Source: Salvia splendens (taxonomy: Eukaryota > Streptophyta > Magnoliopsida > Lamiales > Lamiaceae). Taken from it: a DNA stretch of 64,000 nt. The position numbers and the translations under genes are program-made. The first letter of the stretch is position 1. Every line of letters starts with the position of its first letter. This document shows positions 58,097-64,000 of this stretch, one piece after another. The stretch is from assembly GCF_004379255.2 (NCBI RefSeq), contig NC_056037.1:35871012-35935011 (forward strand), written 5' to 3'. Below the pieces are notes generated by a model. That model had not been told where the DNA came from and did no database searches. It saw nothing but the letters and a program-made list of their open reading frames with translations.

Positions 58097-61000
58097 ATGA
58101 ACATAATCCCTCCTCCTCTTCTTCTTCTTCTTGCAATAACAATTGCTCTTTCCTTTTATGTCACAAGTTGGATAATTCTTGTGAGTGTTTGCGGTCTGAC
58201 CTCGTATCTGGCGTGGGCGAATCCATGGCGAGCTCGGTGGAGGCTTCGAGCGCAAGGCATAAACGGCCCGAAACCTTCTCTTTTGTATGGGAATTTGTGG
58301 GAGATGGAGAAAATCCAAGCTTCTGCTGCCTTGAAAAACACTGCAAAGCGCCATGACTTTGTTGCTCACGATTACACTGCAACTCTCTTTCCCTACTTTG
58401 AAGAATGGAGAAAACAATACGGTACTCTCTCTTAATTTCGTAAAAAATTTAGTGATCCAAACATATTGCTACGTTGCGTGCTTAGCCAATCAAGGTTGCA
58501 TAAATATTCTATTTTCTCCTTTTTTAATCTTTATTCAATTAAGATTGGTTGGAGACGCCATACCAATATGTTCGGACTATTGAATTTCTACTTCACAAAT
58601 ATATGTGTTTGATGCTCATTCATTGCATTAGTATTTAGTAGTGAAGGAGCTGTCCTTTTCCATTAAAAGCTGCAGTTATGAATTTCTCATGGACATGGCA
58701 GTAGCTAGAAATAATAGCTAGCTAGTGTGAGTTGGCTTTGCTGACAGTTTAATTATAGTCTCGTTCATTGAATTGTACCTTTATATGCAAAAAATATGAA
58801 TTAAAACTATAAGTGAAATATAAATTTATTACTATAATTTTATAATAAAATGTGAGTTGAATTAATAATATACTACAATATTAAGCTATTCTCAAAAAAT
58901 GAAAAAAAGAGTTCTATTGCTAATGAGTCAAATGACAAAATAAGATTTTTATGAGTAGACAAAGATAGTAATTAAGTTGGCCTTTTAACTACTCGTTTTA
59001 ATTTGGGATTGAAAAGCTCCATTATTCCCAATTAGTAGACAGTGTGTATTAATAATTGATGATTGTAATGTCGATATTAATCTTCAAATAGTTTGCAATA
59101 TAATGATGAAAATATATCTTTTGCTGGAATTAGAGATTGCTTGAAGAGGTAGAAAAAATGGAAAATAGGAAAAAAGGACAGATATTATGGAGGACAAGAC
59201 AGATGTCTTTCATTTAATCTTATCCCATAGTCTATTTCATTAATTGTTTTCTTCATATAAATGATGTTTTCTTTGCTTTATTGGAACTGCAATGTCATTT
59301 GCTCTTCGACCACGATATCCACAGCGCTAAGATAAAAATCCTAACATTTTTCACACCAACATAGCAAAAATGATTTGAGCCGGTTTTTTGGACTTGAAAA
59401 TATTACTGTAAATGTGCATTTATAGTCATGGATACTATTAATTTATGGTCACATGCATGTTATGGTAACAATTTTGATGCACTATTCTATCCAAATAGTA
59501 TACCAAAAATGTAAATTGTTTAGATGTTATGATAGTTTTTAAAATGACAACGTTGGGACATTTTTGTATATTTTCCCCTTTTTGTGATTAATGTACTAGC
59601 ATAACGATTTCCTTATTCATAATAATAGTTCTCTATTCGTAGCCATAATTACTTTTAATTAAGTAATTTTATCATCGTTTAAAAAGGGATAGGAAATATC
59701 TAGGTAGGATAGCTTTGAAATTGCGCATGTTCAAAATCAAATCCATATCTTTCAAAGGGCCACCAACTTTTTATCCCACTTTGAAACGTGTTTTTAGGGT
59801 GGCTAGATCCAATGAACGACTTATAGATTCTAGTTTTATGCTTGTAAAAGTTTTGCATACATGCACAATAAGAAGCTAAGATCAAACGAGAACGGATTGT
59901 GCGTGTGAGTTGGTGTAATAGTAGATCAGAGTCGTTAATGCCCGATAGGCTATAAAGTTTTCGTGTTCGAATCTACCTTGACGTTGCCTTTAAAGTAGTA
60001 GTATAAAACCACATAGCTTTATAGTAATGGTAATAGACATTTGTTCAAGCTTAAATTAGAATTTATTTTTCTATATTTGTTATTCTTCATTGTTTTAAAA
60101 TAAATTTTGTTCAGAGAGTTGTGAAATGTCTTATTGGATTCATCATCCCATAATGTGAAATAAAGGAACAGTGTCTTTTTAACATGAACATAGTTTCCAT
60201 AATAATTCTAAGCTGGTCAATACCATTTATATGCACAAAATTATATTGCAGACATTGACATGACTTGCCAGCACGATCCTGACCAAAAAATTCAAGATTA
60301 TGCTAAAAATAATTGATAGCATATTTTTCATGTGTTTCATTTTCAAACTTGAGGTTTATCCAAAGTGAATGGGCTCTAGTATACAACTAAAGGAAAAAAA
60401 ATAGAAAAGCAAATTATTTAGAGAATACATAAAATGATATACTCTTTCTGTTCACAAATAATAGTCTTAGTACTAATCGATACGAGATTTAAAACAAATT
60501 TGGTAAAACGGAAAGAGATAAAAAAAATGGTTGATTGCGGTGTATAGACCTCGTCACATTAATAGAAGATGACTAATTTTTGTTGACGGGTGCAGGTCCG
60601 ATCTACACATACTCCACCGGAAACAAGCAACATTTGTACATCAACCATCCTGAACTAGTAAAAGAAATGAATCAATCTATTTCTTCCGACTTTGGGAAGC
60701 CTTCTTACATCACAAAAAGGCTGGCACCCATTCTTGGCAACGGCATATTGCGCTCCAATGGCCATTTGTGGGCGCAGCAGCGGAAGATTGTTGCGCCCGA
60801 GTTCTTCATGGACAAGGTCAAGGTAAATACGAAGAGTGACCTATGAGACTTATATACATTTTTTTTTCACACCGATGTTAGATATTTGCTATATTTGTTT
60901 TTTTTTTCATTTGCCAACAACTTCCCTCGAACACTTATATTTGTTTATTCCATTTGCCAACAGGGGATGGTGGGATTGATGGTGGAATCAGCCGAGTCGT

Positions 61001-62161
61001 TAACGAGGAAATGGGAAGCTTACGCAGCTTCCCAGTCGGGTAAAATGGCAGAGGTTAGAGCTGAGGAGGATTTGAGGAGTGTTTCTGCAGATGTGATCTC
61101 CAAAGCCTGTTTTGGGAGCTCTTATTTGAAAGGGAAAGACATATTCTCCAAGCTTAGAACTCTTCAAAAGGCCATTTCCAACCAAAGTTTCCTTTTCGGT
61201 TCCCACGCTTTCGGGTATTTATAACAATATTGATGTTACATGCTTCAATGCAAGAAAACTTATCCCATATCGGTTGTGTAAGACAACAGACGCGGGGTCT
61301 TTAACCCAAATAATTTTTATTTATTTTTAATTTTGATATGCTAGTCTTTTGAGATGAGTTCTGAACATTTGCAGATTGCCATTAACGGCCCACAAGAGCA
61401 AAATTGATGTTTTGGAGAAAGAGATCGACACGCTGATATGGGAGGTGGTGGAGGGACATGACGACGACAACAAGGATCTACTACAGCTCATCCTCGAAGG
61501 AGCCACGAACAACGACGTCGACGAGGACTCCTCTAGGAGATTCATTGTCGATAACTGCAAAAACATCTACTTCGCCGGCCACGAGTCGACGGCGGTGGCT
61601 GCATCGTGGTGCCTCATGTTGCTTGCCTTGCACCCTAAGTGGCAAGCACGGATACGGGCCGAGACGACCCAGGTGGGCCCTATCAACGCCGACTCCCTGC
61701 CAAAGTTAAAAACGGTGACGATGGTGGTCCAGGAGGTGCTGAGGCTGTACCCCCCGGCCGCCTTCGTGTCGAGGGAGGCCCTGCACGACGCGAGGATCGG
61801 CCACATTGTCGTGCCGCGGGGTGTGTGCCTGTGGACCCTGATCCCCACCCTGCACCGGGACGCGGACATATGGGGTCCAGACGCGAACGAGTTCAACCCG
61901 GAGCGGTTCGCGGGCGGGATCTCGAAGGCGTGCAAGATGCCGCAGGTGTACATTCCGTTCGGGTTGGGGCCGAGGCTGTGCCTGGGGCGAAATTTTGCGC
62001 TTGTGCAGCTCAAGATTGTGGTGGCTGTTATCGTCTCCAACTTCACGCTCGCACTTTCGCCCAATTATAGACATTCCCCGGCCTATCGGATGATCGTCGA
62101 GCCGGGCCAAGGCGTGCATCTGCACATCCAAAGATGCTCTGCTGCTCATAATCCTACTTAA
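58097..62161 (+). CDS. CYP714: Cytochrome P450, CYP714 family
   Basis: Four exons (58097-58421, 60596-60822, 60964-61214, 61375-62161) give 529 residues with matching phases; the first intron is about 2.2 kb. A hydrophobic N-terminal anchor ([16 protein letters not shown]) is followed by the PKPSLLYGN hinge region. Key sites are the I-helix AGHESTA, the K-helix EVLR, PERF, and the haem loop [10 protein letters not shown] with the ligand Cys at 470. Overall likeness is to CYP714A of Arabidopsis (for example [33 protein letters not shown]). CYP714 enzymes sit on the endoplasmic reticulum and oxidise gibberellins or, in some branches, triterpenoids; which of these applies here cannot be told. 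The last exon is markedly GC-richer than the introns. Convergent with the GDH fragment. Confidence 0.92.
59908..59990 (+). repeat. Possible tRNA-derived SINE fragment in P450 intron 1
   Basis: GTGTTCGAATCTACC fits the polymerase III B box and GTGTGAGTTGGTGTAATAG lies at about the right distance upstream, but no convincing A box, tail or flanking duplication is seen. Confidence 0.3.
60437..60560. repeat. Stowaway-like fragment in P450 intron 1
   Basis: Begins TACTCTTTCTGTTCACAAATAA, with the ACGAGATTTAAAACAAATTTG block and GACCTCGTCACATT following, but the second end is missing. Confidence 0.35.
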
Positions 62162-62546
62162 ACTAGTTGGTTTGTTGATTGAACTCTATTTGGATTGTGC
62201 ATTTGTTTTTAAAATTTTGACATGTTAGAATGTCCATTGTGTGTTATGTGATTTGTGGTTACAACTTAAATACTAATTGAGACATACAACACATAAATAG
62301 TGACACTGGAATAAAATCTTGTACATCTTTGGATAATTCAAAAGTTAGAATGGGAAAAGACAATATTTTTCGAAAGATAGTGTACTAATAAGATAGCTTA
62401 GCCATGCTTTGTTGTGTGAATGAAATTCATTCTTTTCTGTTATATAAGAAAGGCTCTAAGTCTTTAACCATCACGGTGAGCAACAGTCAGAAACACAACA
62501 ATGTGAATGAAATTGTTGAATAGGTGAAAGACAAACTATGTCAATC
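62162..62546. other. Spacer between convergent 3' ends of P450 and GDH-like gene
   Basis: Contains the untranslated ends of both genes; no other feature seen. Confidence 0.5.
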
Positions 62547-63409
<863 letters not shown>

Positions 63410-64000
63410 CTACACACAAAGTATTAACCAAATTGATTAATAAACAAGAAATAATTTAATACTATTATAAAGTAGTCAGAGGAAAGGAATGGTTAGTTGC
63501 TATATACATGCAAGAGCACTAGGACATCCCCAAATTCAGGCATATAGAAAGTGGCTGTATTATTATTTCATTTCTCCTTTATTTTTCTTCTTATTAAAAT
63601 ATAAAAATGTTTGACTGGGCTCCAATTGAATATTGTTTTTTTAAGAAAAAGAACGGAAATGCGCGAGAGAGTGTTTCTTTTTCGGTCCTTATCAGGCCCA
63701 TTAGTGTTGCTATTAATTAAAATAATATAAAAGTATTTGTCTCCCCGTCCACAATTTTTTATTTATTTTGATCAATCTATAAAAATTAATCTTTTCCAAT
63801 TTTTTATAAGTTTTGCTTTTTAATGAAATAGACTATATTCTCTACTAACTAATAATATCAAAGTTAAAAATTATGGGGAGTAAATACCCTTGCACACAAT
63901 TAAACTACTGTAATTCTTTTTATCTTCGAGTTGACCAATCACCTCTGCTTCAAAATAATCACTTCACTATTGACATTAAAATTGTGAGATATATTGTGGA
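63410..64000. other. AT-rich sequence upstream of the GDH fragment, with a Stowaway-like piece
   Basis: Near 63741-63876, CTCCCCGTCCACAA and the inverted TTATGGGGAGTAA suggest a short Stowaway-like copy. No GDH exon is recognisable. It could be intron or flank. Confidence 0.35.

Noticed and set aside
61458..62149. Other-frame ORFs over the last P450 exon
   Set aside because: They are by-products of GC-rich coding sequence; only the P450 frame has catalytic motifs and phase-matched splicing.

Overview
This window is nuclear DNA from a flowering plant, most likely a eudicot. The evidence is spliced genes with GT-AG introns, AT-rich spacers packed with plant transposons, and proteins typical of land plants: a TIP aquaporin, a CYP714 cytochrome P450, an F-box/LRR protein and the ribosome-biogenesis factor UTP10. 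An asterid (for example Lamiales) is a guess from general similarity, not something the sequence proves.

Layout. 1-10632 is a minus-strand Ty3/gypsy element of the Tat type. It has gag-protease and RT-RNaseH-integrase reading frames, a spliced antisense gene, and tandem repeats; its 3' LTR is cut by the window edge. 10921-11322 is a hAT-type MITE. 12914-13999 is a TIP5;1-like aquaporin gene. 14941-26759 is one F-box/LRR gene split by a very young 10.3-kb Athila-type element (15297-25607) with a 5-bp target duplication. 26986-28533 is a Pack-MULE carrying a fragment of a DUF630-type gene. 29178-37414 holds three PIF/Harbinger-family insertions (one nearly complete, one deleted, one truncated) around a conserved three-exon plant gene of unknown function (33474-34795). 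38205-38504 is a foldback element. 39571-53824 is a 14-kb, many-exon UTP10/HEATR1 gene on the minus strand. 54000-58090 is AT-rich spacer with two MITEs. 58097-62161 is a four-exon CYP714 gene. 62547-63409 is the 3' part of a glutamate dehydrogenase gene that has lost most of its dinucleotide-binding fold.

The host genes look unrelated to each other (water transport, protein turnover, rRNA processing, hormone or terpenoid oxidation, nitrogen metabolism), so no shared pathway is evident. The main story is transposon activity: one gene interrupted in frame, one gene fragment captured, and an autonomous-type DNA transposon beside its own deletion derivative. The most unusual local signal is a TMV-type readthrough context (TAG CAA TCA) exactly at the gag/pol stop of the Tat element. 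No wholly new biological system could be demonstrated from sequence alone.
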